From assembly GCF_024300625.1 (NCBI RefSeq), contig NZ_CP101322.1:2555992-2619991 (forward strand): a stretch of DNA of 64,000 bases, written 5' to 3'. The stretch is from Halovivax gelatinilyticus. GTDB taxonomy: Archaea; Halobacteriota; Halobacteria; Halobacteriales; Natrialbaceae. Position numbers and translations under genes: made by a program. Shown here one piece after another: positions 34,577-43,253 of this stretch; positions within the stretch are counted from its first letter, which is position 1; every line of letters starts with the position of its first letter. The notes below the pieces were generated by a model that did not search any database, was not told the origin of the DNA, and saw only the letters and a program-made list of their open reading frames with translations.

Positions 34577-34756
34577 GCGAGGCGTTTAATTCGTTACCCG
34601 ATCGTTTCTGTGCGATTTCTGCAGTCTGGGTGGGTGATACGCAGTCTCGTCCTGTAGGCGACGTGCGACGGAGTGTCCTGCGAGGACTCTTTCAACGATT
34701 TCGACGCCGGTTGCGCGATTCATTCGAGCTTCGTTCGGGGCGCACCGGTTCGCCGA

Positions 34757-35251
34757 TTACGTCGGCGCCCCGAGCACGGCAATTTCGTAGCGATCCAGAT
34801 CTTGCGGGTTCTCTAGCAGGACGACGGTGAACGACCAGGCGCCGTCGCCCGCCAGGTCACCCGTTCGGGACGCGTAACGGCCCAGTTGCGTGCCGTCGGC
34901 GTCGAACGCTCGAACGCGAACCTCGACGAGTTCGATCCGATCGCTGCCCTCGTTGGCGACGATTCCCTGGACGGTCGCGCCCTCGTAGCCGTCTTCCAGG
35001 ACGAATTCGTGAGTGACGATCGAGAGGTCGCCGAGCGGCGAGACGCCCTCGCGCACGTCGGTATCGGCGATAGCTTCGGCGGCAGTCAGCTCGTCTGAGG
35101 TCCGAGGATCGGCGTCGAGATCGGGTATCTCACCGGATTCGTACGTAACTGACCGCCCGTCGAGACAGCCCGCCAGGACGAGCGGGAGGCTTCCGATCGC
35201 CGCGAGCAATCCTCGCCTCGATCGGTCTCCGGGTGCGTCCGCGTTCGACAT
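34757..35251 (-). CDS. Tat-exported lipoprotein with FxLYD-type domain
   Basis: This 164-residue protein has a twin-arginine signal and lipobox: SRRGLLAAIGSLPLVLAGC, cleaved before Cys for lipid attachment on the outer face. The mature part holds an immunoglobulin-like FxLYD domain (about 80-160: GDLSIVTHEFVLEDG, VQGIVANEGSDRIELVEVRVRAFD, GDGAWSFTVVLLE). Role unknown. The ATG at 35249-35251 (MSNADAPGD) is selected because it places the signal correctly. It lies 122 bases from the divergent membrane protein gene. Confidence 0.85.
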   Translation of the reverse strand: MSNADAPGDRSRRGLLAAIGSLPLVLAGCLDGRSVTYESGEIPDLDADPRTSDELTAAEAIADTDVREGVSPLGDLSIVTHEFVLEDGYEGATVQGIVANEGSDRIELVEVRVRAFDADGTQLGRYASRTGDLAGDGAWSFTVVLLENPQDLDRYEIAVLGAPT

Positions 35252-35372
35252 ACCACCGTCGACACCGCAGATACATTTCAGTCTGGACCCTGCGTGAGTT
35301 GGACTCTCCCCGTCGCGTTCAGCCGTCTGCAACGTCGAGCCTTTTGACGTTGTTCGTCGAACGTCTGAGAGC

Positions 35373-36470
35373 ATGGCCGACGACTCGGATTTCGACGAGA
35401 ACGTCGATCCCCTGGAGTCCTACGGGGCGAGCCTCGACGAACACGAGGGACCGGTCGGCCGGTTTCGCGAGTGGGTGTTACTCGACGGTGCGCGGCTGTA
35501 CGTCGCGACGCTGCTCACCGTCGTCGTGTTCGTCGGATTGCTCGTTCTCGAGTCGGTCGGGGCCATCTCGTTCACCAACGACGACTCGATCACGAGGATG
35601 GCCGGGGGAATGATCGCGGGCACGTTCTCGCTGGTCACGCTCGTCGTCTCGATCAACCAGCTCATCCTCTCGCGGGAGTTCACCGCCGCCGGTGAGGCCG
35701 AGTCGCAACTGGATGGCGTCGAATCGTTCCGAGAGAACATCGCCGACCTCTCGGGCGTTCCGGCCGCACCGGCCTCGCCGGCCCGCCTGCTCGAACTTCT
35801 CGCGGAGACGATAGACGGCCGCGCACACGACCTGGGCGACGCTGTCGCTGATCACGACGAGTCCGTACGGACACCGGTTCGACGCTACGCCGCCGGCGTC
35901 TCAGAGAGCGCGGATCAGGTCGACGCCCGTCTCGAGGAGACGGCGTTCGGGACGTTCGAGACGCTCTCGGTCGCCGTAACGTTCGACGACGGCTGGTATC
36001 GGTACGCCGGTCTCTACCTCCAGCGCGAACACGCAGACGCCCTCTCAGAGACCGCGGGGAACTCGCTCGACGACGTGCTGTTCGGGCTCCGCCTGTTCGC
36101 GATCGCCCAGGAGCACTTCAAGACGACGTACCTCCAGCGAGAGCTGACCCGATTCTCCCAGCTGACGATCGTCACCGGCGTCCCGGCGATCCTCTCGGCG
36201 ATGCTCATCGGATTTCTCTACGCCGACCTCACCGGACCGACGGTCACGATCGCGGCGCTTCCCGTCGTCGTGAGCGCGCTGGTCGCGGTCGTCATCTCAC
36301 CGCTCGCGTTACTGGTCGCGTACATTCTCCGGACGACGACCGTCACTCGCCGGACCGCTTCGACCGGGCCGATGCTGCCACAGAAACACCCCGAGGAGGG
36401 TCCGTTCGCCGTTACGTCTCGCAGCGACGAGGGGTCATCGTCTCGATCGTCGCTCCCAGACGACGAGTGA
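35373..36470 (+). CDS. conserved membrane protein, paralogue A of a flanking pair
   Basis: This 365-residue protein has two N-terminal helices (about 43-63 and 72-93), a long soluble middle rich in Asp/Glu/Ala (about 100-240), and two C-terminal helices (about 267-288 and 293-322). Conserved words shared with the 37307 gene are VSINQLILSREF versus VTINQLVLSQEL, and QEHFKTTYLQRELTRFSQ versus REHFKTLYFQWELIKLSR. The family is haloarchaeal; no enzyme motif is seen. It is followed by an HPP protein and then its paralogue, all on one strand with spacings of about 130 bases. Confidence 0.7.
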   Translation: MADDSDFDENVDPLESYGASLDEHEGPVGRFREWVLLDGARLYVATLLTVVVFVGLLVLESVGAISFTNDDSITRMAGGMIAGTFSLVTLVVSINQLILSREFTAAGEAESQLDGVESFRENIADLSGVPAAPASPARLLELLAETIDGRAHDLGDAVADHDESVRTPVRRYAAGVSESADQVDARLEETAFGTFETLSVAVTFDDGWYRYAGLYLQREHADALSETAGNSLDDVLFGLRLFAIAQEHFKTTYLQRELTRFSQLTIVTGVPAILSAMLIGFLYADLTGPTVTIAALPVVVSALVAVVISPLALLVAYILRTTTVTRRTASTGPMLPQKHPEEGPFAVTSRSDEGSSSRSSLPDDE

Positions 36471-36601
36471 TCGATCTGACTCTCCCGTCGTGTGAGTCTC
36501 GAAACTGACGGGCGAGTAACTCGTGGTTACGTCTCTGCGTACGCGACGGTCGGATTCGACGGCCCGGCGTTTTTCCCGCAGACGCCCGAACGATAGACAC
36601 T

Positions 36602-37168
36602 ATGGGACTGCTGGAGAAGCTGAGCGTCACCGCCGACGAGACGATGGATCTCCGGGACGACCTGAGCGCGGGGATCAACGTAACGCTTCACTTCGTCTTT
36701 CTCGGCGGACTCGCCTGGGGCTCCGGACAGCCGTTTCTCTTTCCTAGCCTTGGTCCCTCCGCCTACCTCCTCGCGACCGGAGATAACCCGCGAGCGGAGG
36801 GTGCGTACCACGTCATCGGCGGACACGCGGTCGCGGCGATCGCCGGTCTCCTCGCGTACGTCGTTATCGCGGACGGACTGGTCGTCGTCGACGCGTTCGA
36901 AGCCGGTGAGCGGTTCTCCACGGATGTCGGCCGGCTGGTCCTGAGCGGGATCGTCGCGATGATACTGACGACGATCGGGATGCTGTGGTCGAACACGAAT
37001 CACCCGGCCGCCTGCGCGACGACGCTCATCGTCGCGCTCGGGTTGATGTCGACGGTCGTCGAGATCGCCGTCATCGTCGTCGCGGTCGCGCTGCTCGTCG
37101 GTTTCCACGCCGTCGTCGTCGAGCGCTTTCAGGACCTCTACGGCGTGGAACCAGAGGACCCCCGTTGA
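36602..37168 (+). CDS. HPP family membrane protein
   Basis: This 188-residue integral membrane protein has four or five helices and the HPP motif region. Visible are FLFPSLGPSAYLLATGDNP, YHVIGGHAVAAIAGL, and NHPAACATTLIVALGLM, where the family's conserved Pro and His sit (HPP is named after such a motif; here it reads HPA). Some HPP proteins carry nitrite or act in the chloroplast envelope; the role here is unknown. It is embedded between two paralogous membrane proteins. Confidence 0.85.
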   Translation: MGLLEKLSVTADETMDLRDDLSAGINVTLHFVFLGGLAWGSGQPFLFPSLGPSAYLLATGDNPRAEGAYHVIGGHAVAAIAGLLAYVVIADGLVVVDAFEAGERFSTDVGRLVLSGIVAMILTTIGMLWSNTNHPAACATTLIVALGLMSTVVEIAVIVVAVALLVGFHAVVVERFQDLYGVEPEDPR

Positions 37169-37306
37169 CGTGCGGATTACGCGGGGAACGCGGGCCCGGT
37201 AGCCGATCCGTACGACGGTGCGACCGCGCCGGGGGTCGCCTGGCGGTCGAATAAACGTCGACTTCCGGGCCGGGTATTTTACCGACGGTCGTGGTGTGCG
37301 TACGAA

Positions 37307-38332
37307 ATGGCCGTCACTGGATCTGATTCGGGAAACGAGTCGGCCGACCGACTCGGTGGCCCCAGGCTGTTCGTCCTGCTCAACCTGAACCGGTGGCTCC
37401 TGACGGGGATCATCCTCGCTGCGGTGTTCGTCGTCCTGGTCTCGATGAGCCGTGTAGGCCTTTCGCCGTTACGCGAGATCGTCGAGGCTCAGGACGGGCT
37501 CGAATTTCTCTTTTCGGCGTTCATCGGCGCGATCATCACCGGCACGTCGATCGTCGTGACGATCAATCAGCTCGTCCTCTCACAGGAACTCGGCGCGGTC
37601 GGGGATCAGCGCGAGCGGATGCAGGATTCGATCGGGTTCAGACGTGATCTCGAATCGGAGCTCGACGAGGACGCGAGTCCGCCAGAACCCGCCGCTTTCC
37701 TCTACGAACTGATCGACGGAATCGAGGCACGGGCGTCCGAACTCGAATCGACGATGGATGACGAGCGTGAAGCGGAACTCCGCGAGGCGGTATCCGACTA
37801 CGTCGACGACCTCACGGCGAACGCACAGTCGGTTAAAGAAGACCTGGAAGACGCTCAGTTCGGGACGTTCGCCGTTATCTGGGCCGCGCTCAACTTCAAC
37901 TACTCGCGGAAGATCTACGACGCGCGTAAGATCAAGGCCGATCACGAGGGAGACCTATCCGAGGAAGCCGCGGAGGCGCTCGAGGGGACGATCGAGGTGC
38001 TGAAATTCTTCGGTCCGGCGCGCGAGCACTTCAAAACGCTCTACTTCCAGTGGGAACTCATCAAGCTCTCGCGAGCCCTCCTGTACATCGCGGTTCCGGC
38101 CCTCACCGTCATGGCCGTGATGATCATGTACGTCGACGCGCAAGCGCTTCCGGGATCGACGCTCGGCGTCGACAACCTCGTCTGGCTGACGAGTGCGGGC
38201 TTCGTCGTCGGCATCGCCCCATTCGTCGTCTTCATCTCGTTCATCCTGCGGATCGCGAGCGTGGCGAAGCGGACGCTCGCGATGGGCCCGTTCATCCTGA
38301 GAGAATCGGAGCGCGACGAGGATCTCGGTTGA
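37307..38332 (+). CDS. conserved membrane protein, paralogue B of a flanking pair
   Basis: This 341-residue protein has the same layout as the 35373 protein: two N-terminal helices (about 31-50 and 66-88), a soluble helical middle (about 95-235) and two C-terminal helices (about 258-277 and 288-317). It keeps VTINQLVLSQEL and REHFKTLYFQWEL. It is not a recent copy, since identity is limited outside these words. The C-terminus reads LAMGPFILRESERDEDLG. Function unknown; with its paralogue it brackets the HPP gene. Confidence 0.7.
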   Translation: MAVTGSDSGNESADRLGGPRLFVLLNLNRWLLTGIILAAVFVVLVSMSRVGLSPLREIVEAQDGLEFLFSAFIGAIITGTSIVVTINQLVLSQELGAVGDQRERMQDSIGFRRDLESELDEDASPPEPAAFLYELIDGIEARASELESTMDDEREAELREAVSDYVDDLTANAQSVKEDLEDAQFGTFAVIWAALNFNYSRKIYDARKIKADHEGDLSEEAAEALEGTIEVLKFFGPAREHFKTLYFQWELIKLSRALLYIAVPALTVMAVMIMYVDAQALPGSTLGVDNLVWLTSAGFVVGIAPFVVFISFILRIASVAKRTLAMGPFILRESERDEDLG

Positions 38333-38357
38333 TTCGAGTACGCATCCGACGAACCCG

Positions 38358-38600
38358 TCAGGCCGTCCGGAACGAGACGACCGTGCTCATCCCGTCGTGG
38401 CCGTCGACCGACTCGGTGGAGACGTCGATCCCGAATCGCGGCGACTCGGAAAGGACGTCGGCCGCGACCGATCGGACCGCCTCGGCTTCGGTTTCTTCGG
38501 CGAGGACGATACGGACGAGGTCGCGATTTTGCGTCACTTCACTCACGTCGTACCCGGCGTCGTCGAACGCCGATTCCAGGTCGTCTGTCAACTGACTCAT
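38358..38600 (-). CDS. small acidic alpha/beta protein, unknown
   Basis: This encodes 80 residues starting MSQLTDDLESAFDDAGYDVSE. Alternating short strands and helices, high acidity, and the phrase LVRIVLAEETEAEAVRSVAAD suggest a small ferredoxin-like or ACT-like fold, but no family was recognised. An in-frame GTG one codon earlier could also serve. It converges on the paralogue B gene with 25 bases between stops. Low-information but well-formed codon use and clean ends support it as real. Confidence 0.55.
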   Translation of the reverse strand: MSQLTDDLESAFDDAGYDVSEVTQNRDLVRIVLAEETEAEAVRSVAADVLSESPRFGIDVSTESVDGHDGMSTVVSFRTA

Positions 38601-38684
38601 CACCGGTGTGTTTCGAGCCGACGGACATAAATTTCGGTGTCGGACCCGGGTACTCGCGTCGATAGCGAGTCCCGACGGGTGCGA

Positions 38685-39725
38685 TCAGTCCTCGACGACG
38701 CCGGTTCCGACGCGGGGCGTTCCCTCCAGGTCGATGTAACCGTCTGGCATCGAGACGCCGTCGAACGGGTCGTGGTCGAGCAAGAGCGAGCCGTCGAGGT
38801 CTGCGTAGTCGAGCAGCGGTGCGAGGTGACCGGCGGCGGCGATCGAGGCGTTCGATTCGGACATACACCCACACATCACCTCCAGGCCGTGGGCCTCGGC
38901 GGCGTGGATGATCCGCGTCGCCTCGCGGAGCCCGCCGCACTTCATCAGTTTCAGGTTTGCGACGTCACACCGGTCGGCCACCTGCGGAACGTCGTCGGCG
39001 GTGATGAGCGACTCGTCGGCCGCGATCGGAAGCGAGGCGCGTTCGTAGACGTACCTGAGTCCCTCGGGGTTCTCGGCGGGCACCGGCTGTTCGACGAACT
39101 CCAGGTCGTAGGAGGCGAAGGCGTCGATCTTCCTGACCGCCTCCTTCGGCGTCCAGGCCTCGTTCGCGTCGACGTAGAGGCGGGCGTCCGGGGCGACGTC
39201 GCGGATGGTCTCGACGATTTCGACGTCGCGGTCGGTGCCGAGTTTTACCTTGAGCGTGCCGTAGCCCCGATCGACGGCGATCTCGGTCTTTTCTCTCATC
39301 GTCTCGGTGTCGTCGATGCCGATCGTGTAGGACGACTCGACCGAGTCGGCCGGATCCAGTCCCCAGTACTCGTAGAGTGGGACCTCGAGTTGCTTGCAAA
39401 CGAGATCGTGCAGGGCGATGCTGACCGCACATCGTGCGGCGGCGTTTCGATCGATCGTCTCGCGCATGCGTCGCTCGATCCGGGCGAGCTGGTGGGGATC
39501 GCCGACGTCCTCGACGACGGCGAGCAGGTCTGGGAGAACGGCCTCGACCGTGTCGGCCGACTCGCCGTAGTGACTCGACGGGCCGGCGCCGCCGATCCCG
39601 ACGCGGCCCTCGTCGTCTTCGATCCTGACGATAACGTTCTCGCACTCGGTCGTGGTTCCCCGGGAGATCGTAAACGGAAATTCGAGCGGGAGGGTGATCC
39701 GTTCGAAGCTCGTCTCGAGACTCAT
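38685..39725 (-). CDS. dgcA: enolase-superfamily epimerase, probable N-acetyl-D-glutamate racemase
   Basis: This 346-residue enzyme of the mandelate racemase/muconate lactonizing group has the catalytic Lys pair in TLKVKLG, metal ligands in LYVDANEAW, EFVEQP and AADESL, and the second acid/base Lys in VANLKLMKCGG. By itself it would be called a dipeptide (L-Ala-D/L-Glu) epimerase. Because it overlaps a DUF1611 (DgcN-type) gene by four bases, the dgcN-dgcA pathway reported in marine bacteria and haloarchaea is the better reading: D-Glu is N-acetylated and the acetyl product is racemised to N-acetyl-L-Glu. Confidence 0.85.
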   Translation of the reverse strand: MSLETSFERITLPLEFPFTISRGTTTECENVIVRIEDDEGRVGIGGAGPSSHYGESADTVEAVLPDLLAVVEDVGDPHQLARIERRMRETIDRNAAARCAVSIALHDLVCKQLEVPLYEYWGLDPADSVESSYTIGIDDTETMREKTEIAVDRGYGTLKVKLGTDRDVEIVETIRDVAPDARLYVDANEAWTPKEAVRKIDAFASYDLEFVEQPVPAENPEGLRYVYERASLPIAADESLITADDVPQVADRCDVANLKLMKCGGLREATRIIHAAEAHGLEVMCGCMSESNASIAAAGHLAPLLDYADLDGSLLLDHDPFDGVSMPDGYIDLEGTPRVGTGVVED

Positions 39726-40738
39726 ACGATCGCCTCCAGGATCTCTTCGGCCGAAAAGCGGATCGGATCGGTCGCCGCCCCTCCGAGTTCGTCCTCGAAG
39801 GTGGCGATGGCGTCGCGAGCGTCGTCGTCACCGTCCAGGCCGGCCGTATTGAGCATCCCGGCGACGACGTCGGCCTCGCGAACCGGCGCGGCGAGCGACT
39901 CGTAGAGATCGACGTAGGTTGGGATCGGCGGCAGTTCGAACGACTCGTAGCCGTGGATAACCTCGCGCTCGGCGTCGTGACAGAGGACGAGTTTGTCGGC
40001 CATCGACCCGTGCAGAATGCCGCAGGTGACGGCTGAGTAGGCCGGGTGGACGATCGATCCCTGCCCCTCGACGACGAGCAGGTCGTGGTCGTCTCCCTTC
40101 TCGACGATCATCTCTTCGACGGCGCCGGCCGTGAAGTCGCTGACGACGCGATCGATCGGGTTGCCCCACCCTTCGACGACGATCCCGGTCTGGCCGGTGG
40201 GGATGACGGCGGCGTCGTGGCCCGCCTCGCGCGCGGCCTCGACGAGCTCCATGCTCGCCGTCATCTTGCCGACCGAACAGTCGGTGCCGACGGTGCAGAC
40301 GACGTCTGCAGAGACGTCGGCGGCGACGCCCTCGCTCACCGTCAGCTCGTCGTGGGGCTTACGAACGTCCCACAGGTCCCCGCCGTGTTCGGCCGCCAGC
40401 TCGACGAACTCCTCGTCGTCTTCGAGGAAGAAGTGCAACCCCGAGATGACGTCGCAGCCGCGTTCGAGGGCCGTTCGTACGTCCGGTCGCCAGGACTCCT
40501 CGAAGCCGCCGCCGATCGGGGCGATTCCGATCACCAGCGCGTCGACCGGCTGGTCGACGTCGTCCATTCCGGCGACGATCGGCGCGTCCTGAACGTCCGG
40601 AATGTGTGCGGATACGCGCTCGCCGGCCCGATCGCGATCGAGCACGGCGACGACGTCGTAGTCTGCGTATCGTAGGATTCCCTGGGCGGTTTTCGCCCGG
40701 CCGGGAAACTGTTCGTGAGCGAGGATCGTGACGCGCAT
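39722..40738 (-). CDS. dgcN: DUF1611 protein, probable D-glutamate N-acetyltransferase DgcN
   Basis: This 338-residue protein has an N-terminal Rossmann-like domain (about 1-140, starting MRVTILAHEQFPGRAKTAQG) and a P-loop domain: the Walker A-like VGTDCSVGKMTASMEL at about 165-185 and a conserved VEGQGSIVHPAYSAVTCG. DUF1611 proteins sit beside enolase-superfamily epimerases in many genomes; in the D-glutamate pathway the protein acetylates D-Glu. It precedes and overlaps dgcA by four bases (ATGA), so both are one operon. The start is the ATG at 40736-40738; a longer frame crosses the next gene. Confidence 0.85.
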   Translation of the reverse strand: MRVTILAHEQFPGRAKTAQGILRYADYDVVAVLDRDRAGERVSAHIPDVQDAPIVAGMDDVDQPVDALVIGIAPIGGGFEESWRPDVRTALERGCDVISGLHFFLEDDEEFVELAAEHGGDLWDVRKPHDELTVSEGVAADVSADVVCTVGTDCSVGKMTASMELVEAAREAGHDAAVIPTGQTGIVVEGWGNPIDRVVSDFTAGAVEEMIVEKGDDHDLLVVEGQGSIVHPAYSAVTCGILHGSMADKLVLCHDAEREVIHGYESFELPPIPTYVDLYESLAAPVREADVVAGMLNTAGLDGDDDARDAIATFEDELGGAATDPIRFSAEEILEAIV

Positions 40739-40841
40739 ACGCGAAGGTTGGCGGACCCGGTACTTAATCGTTCGAGAAGCGGCTTCTCGTGCCGCCCGCC
40801 CGCCGGTCGTCGGGGTGGTCGCTCGCCCGTTCGATACCACC

Positions 40842-41747
40842 TCAGAGGACGACGAGTTCGGTCGTCCAGAACGAGTAGACGGCGTCGCCGAGGGCGGACT
40901 CGGGGCTGCCGGTCGCGTCGACGGTCGACGTGGCGTCGGCATCGAGTTCTTCCGCCAGCTCGCCGATCGCGTCGCGCTGGCCGACGAGGTAGAGCGGTTC
41001 GTCCTCGCGGACGTCCTCGATGGACGCTCTCGCGGCGTCGAGGTGGTCGTCGATCTGTCCGTCTCGAATGCGTTCGAACCGGGCCTGCGAGAAGCCGCCT
41101 TTCGAGTGGGCTCCCTTGACGTCGCTTTCGAAGCCGACGTAGTCGACTCGTTCAGTTCCGTCGTACCGCCCGAGAGCGAAGAGGTCGGCCCTGACGAGGG
41201 CGACGAGGTGTGTGCCGTGCGGACGGAACCACTCGCGTTCGAGTCGTGGCCGATCGGCCCACGTCGGCTCGACGGTCGGCTCGATGGGCGATTCGAGGGC
41301 GACGGAGACGATTCCGGCGTCGTCACAGACGAGTAGACAGGGCGCGGCTTCCCTGAGCAGTTGCGCGCGCTCGCCGAGTAGCGACTCGACGTCGTCGGGG
41401 ACTGAGCCGGGTTCGACCGAGGCGGTGAGGATCGATTCGGGATCGGAGCGCAGCGATCGGATCCGGTCGATCACCGCCTCGATCCGATCGCCGCGGATCG
41501 TCTCGCGGCGTCGCGGTTCGAGCGTGCGTTCGTCCTCGTCGACGCGGGCCAGTTCGCCTTCGAGCTGAGCGATTCGGTCTTCGAGTCGGTTGACCGTCTC
41601 CTGTGCGCGCTGGCGTGCGCTCACCGCCTCCTTGCGTCGTTCGGACTCGGCCTCGTAGCGCTCTCGTTGCCGTTCGAGTTCGTCCTCGAGTTCGTCGATC
41701 TCCGCCTTCAGCGGCGCGCGCCCGAGCCACTCGTCGAGCCTCGACAT
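40842..41747 (-). CDS. VLRF1/Vms1-type peptidyl-tRNA hydrolase (release-factor-like)
   Basis: This 301-residue protein has an N-terminal coiled coil (about 10-75: Glu/Arg/Gln-rich, ELERQRERYEAESERRKE) and an eRF1-like domain. The signature KGGFSQARFERIRDGQIDDHLD contains the Gly-Gly and conserved Gln used by Vms1/ANKZF1-type (VLRF1) factors to release nascent chains from stalled large ribosomal subunits. LYLVGQRDAIGELAEELDA follows. The ATG at 41745-41747 (MSRLDEWLG) is preferred over a 25-codon longer frame. It is a candidate ribosome rescue factor. Confidence 0.85.
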   Translation of the reverse strand: MSRLDEWLGRAPLKAEIDELEDELERQRERYEAESERRKEAVSARQRAQETVNRLEDRIAQLEGELARVDEDERTLEPRRRETIRGDRIEAVIDRIRSLRSDPESILTASVEPGSVPDDVESLLGERAQLLREAAPCLLVCDDAGIVSVALESPIEPTVEPTWADRPRLEREWFRPHGTHLVALVRADLFALGRYDGTERVDYVGFESDVKGAHSKGGFSQARFERIRDGQIDDHLDAARASIEDVREDEPLYLVGQRDAIGELAEELDADATSTVDATGSPESALGDAVYSFWTTELVVL

Positions 41748-41834
41748 CGATCGAATCCGCGGAGCGCGGATACTTTTACGTTCCGGAGTGGGTGCCGACT
41801 GGTTGCGACGCACCTGCGTCACAATCCGCTCGGC

Positions 41835-42227
41835 TCAGGTTCCGACGGTTCGGTCCCACGGGCCGTCGGCGTCGATCGGCCGATCGGGGTTCCAGCCGGA
41901 GAACTCGAGTAGCTGTCTGGCTCGGTCGCGATTGGCCAGAAGCACCGACGCGAGTTCTGGGGGGTTGTCGATCTCCGTGTTCTCGAGGACGGGTTCGGGG
42001 ACGGCCAGCGTGTTGGCCGGTATCGAATCGTTACCGTGGACCGGGAAGTGCTGTCCGTCGAGTTTCATAACGAGCGGCGTGTCCAGCCGCTCGGCACCCT
42101 CGCCCGTCGCGTAGAGCTGTTCGTTGACGCGCTCGTGCTGGGCGTGGTCCATCGTCACTCGATCGTCCTCGGCTGGGGTCACGTAGAGGCGACCCAGGTA
42201 GTAGCTCTTCGAAAACCGCTCGAACAT
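41835..42227 (-). CDS. DUF5802 family protein
   Basis: This 130-residue soluble protein starts MFERFSKSYYLGRLYVTP and contains MDHAQHERVNEQLYATGEG, LVMKLDGQHFPVHGNDSIP and LPVPE-like beta turns, the layout of haloarchaeal DUF5802. Function is unknown; neighbours (a ribosome rescue factor 87 bases downstream on the same strand) give only a weak hint. The start at 42225-42227 is preferred since upstream residues are basic and unlike the family. Confidence 0.8.
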   Translation of the reverse strand: MFERFSKSYYLGRLYVTPAEDDRVTMDHAQHERVNEQLYATGEGAERLDTPLVMKLDGQHFPVHGNDSIPANTLAVPEPVLENTEIDNPPELASVLLANRDRARQLLEFSGWNPDRPIDADGPWDRTVGT

Positions 42228-42460
42228 GCTAATTGGTACCACGAACCGAGGACGGATAACCGTTGTGCGAGTAGGTTTACATTGACGGACATTCAACGAT
42301 GATTCCAGCTTCGCATCGGTCGGTGCTGGCGGTAATGGTGGTTGCTACCGGCCATGTCGCCGACGTCCGGCCCCGGTGAACGATCGGAGCGCCGTTCGGA
42401 CCGTTCACGAACCGTAGCCGATCTCTCGAACGGTGTTGAACCGTCCGAACGAAGCCCTAC

Positions 42461-42468
42461 CTTTTATT
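42461..42468 (+). promoter_or_regulatory. TATA-like box for the 42493 gene
   Basis: CTTTTATT ends 24 bases before the ATG at 42493. The 265-base divergent region between it and the DUF5802 start shows no other clear element. Confidence 0.45.
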
Positions 42469-42492
42469 TGGGGGGTCGATTACGGTACGACG

Positions 42493-43164
42493 ATGAACGG
42501 GGTACGGTTTCTCATCGTCGGGTTGTTCGTCGCCTGTACGATCGGGCTCGTCTCGATGGGGGTCGCGGCGGTCGTCGAACCATCCGTGACCGAGACCGAC
42601 GCCGAGCCGGATTCGACGATGGGCGAGGAGATGGGGTCGTTCATGCAGGTTAGCGCCGCCGACGCGAACGGGTCGGTAGAGCGGGGTATGTTCGAGTCCT
42701 CGTTCGATTCGTCGTCCGACAAGGAAGGTGCCATCGCCGACCGGACCGCGGCACTCGAAGCCCGGTACGCCCACCTGGAGGCTCGGTCGGCCGCGCTAGC
42801 GAACGACACCACTATCGATGACCGCGCCAGGTCGGCCCAGTTTACGCGACTGGCCGTCGAACTCGACTCGTTCAACGCATCGGTCGCTGCCACCGCCGAT
42901 CGTGCTGAGACCGTCGGCGTCGACACCGATCGACTCGAGACGCTGCGAACGAACGCGTCGACGCTCACCGGGCCCGAAGTCGCCGAGATCGCTCGGTCTC
43001 TCTCCGGGGTGAACCCGCCGGGTCTCGACGGAGAGAGCCCGCCGGGAAAGGGTAACGGGGATGCTGGAAACTCACCCGACGACCGCGGACCGCCGGGAAA
43101 TAGCACCGATCAGTCGACTGACGATCACCCACCGTCGACCGCTATCCAGCCCGTCGGCCACTGA
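42493..43164 (+). CDS. exported protein with helical domain and Pro/Gly/Asn-rich tail
   Basis: This 223-residue protein has an N-terminal signal or anchor (MNGVRFLIVGLFVACTIGLVSMG), then an acidic linker, a helical domain with heptads (about 75-170: ALEARYAHLEARSAAL, RLAVELDSFNASVAATA), and a C-terminal tail rich in Pro, Gly, Asp, Asn and Ser (about 180-223). It resembles haloarchaeal secreted coiled-coil proteins of the DUF7096 group, though I am not certain of the family. It is monocistronic with a TATA-like box 24 bases upstream and converges on threonine synthase. Confidence 0.7.
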   Translation: MNGVRFLIVGLFVACTIGLVSMGVAAVVEPSVTETDAEPDSTMGEEMGSFMQVSAADANGSVERGMFESSFDSSSDKEGAIADRTAALEARYAHLEARSAALANDTTIDDRARSAQFTRLAVELDSFNASVAATADRAETVGVDTDRLETLRTNASTLTGPEVAEIARSLSGVNPPGLDGESPPGKGNGDAGNSPDDRGPPGNSTDQSTDDHPPSTAIQPVGH

Positions 43165-43253
43165 TCCGTAGGACTGCTGCGTACTCTCTTCGTCTTCGCC
43201 TCTAAAACGTGTCGACGGTGACGACCGACCGCTCTCGAGATCGTCCGTTCGCG

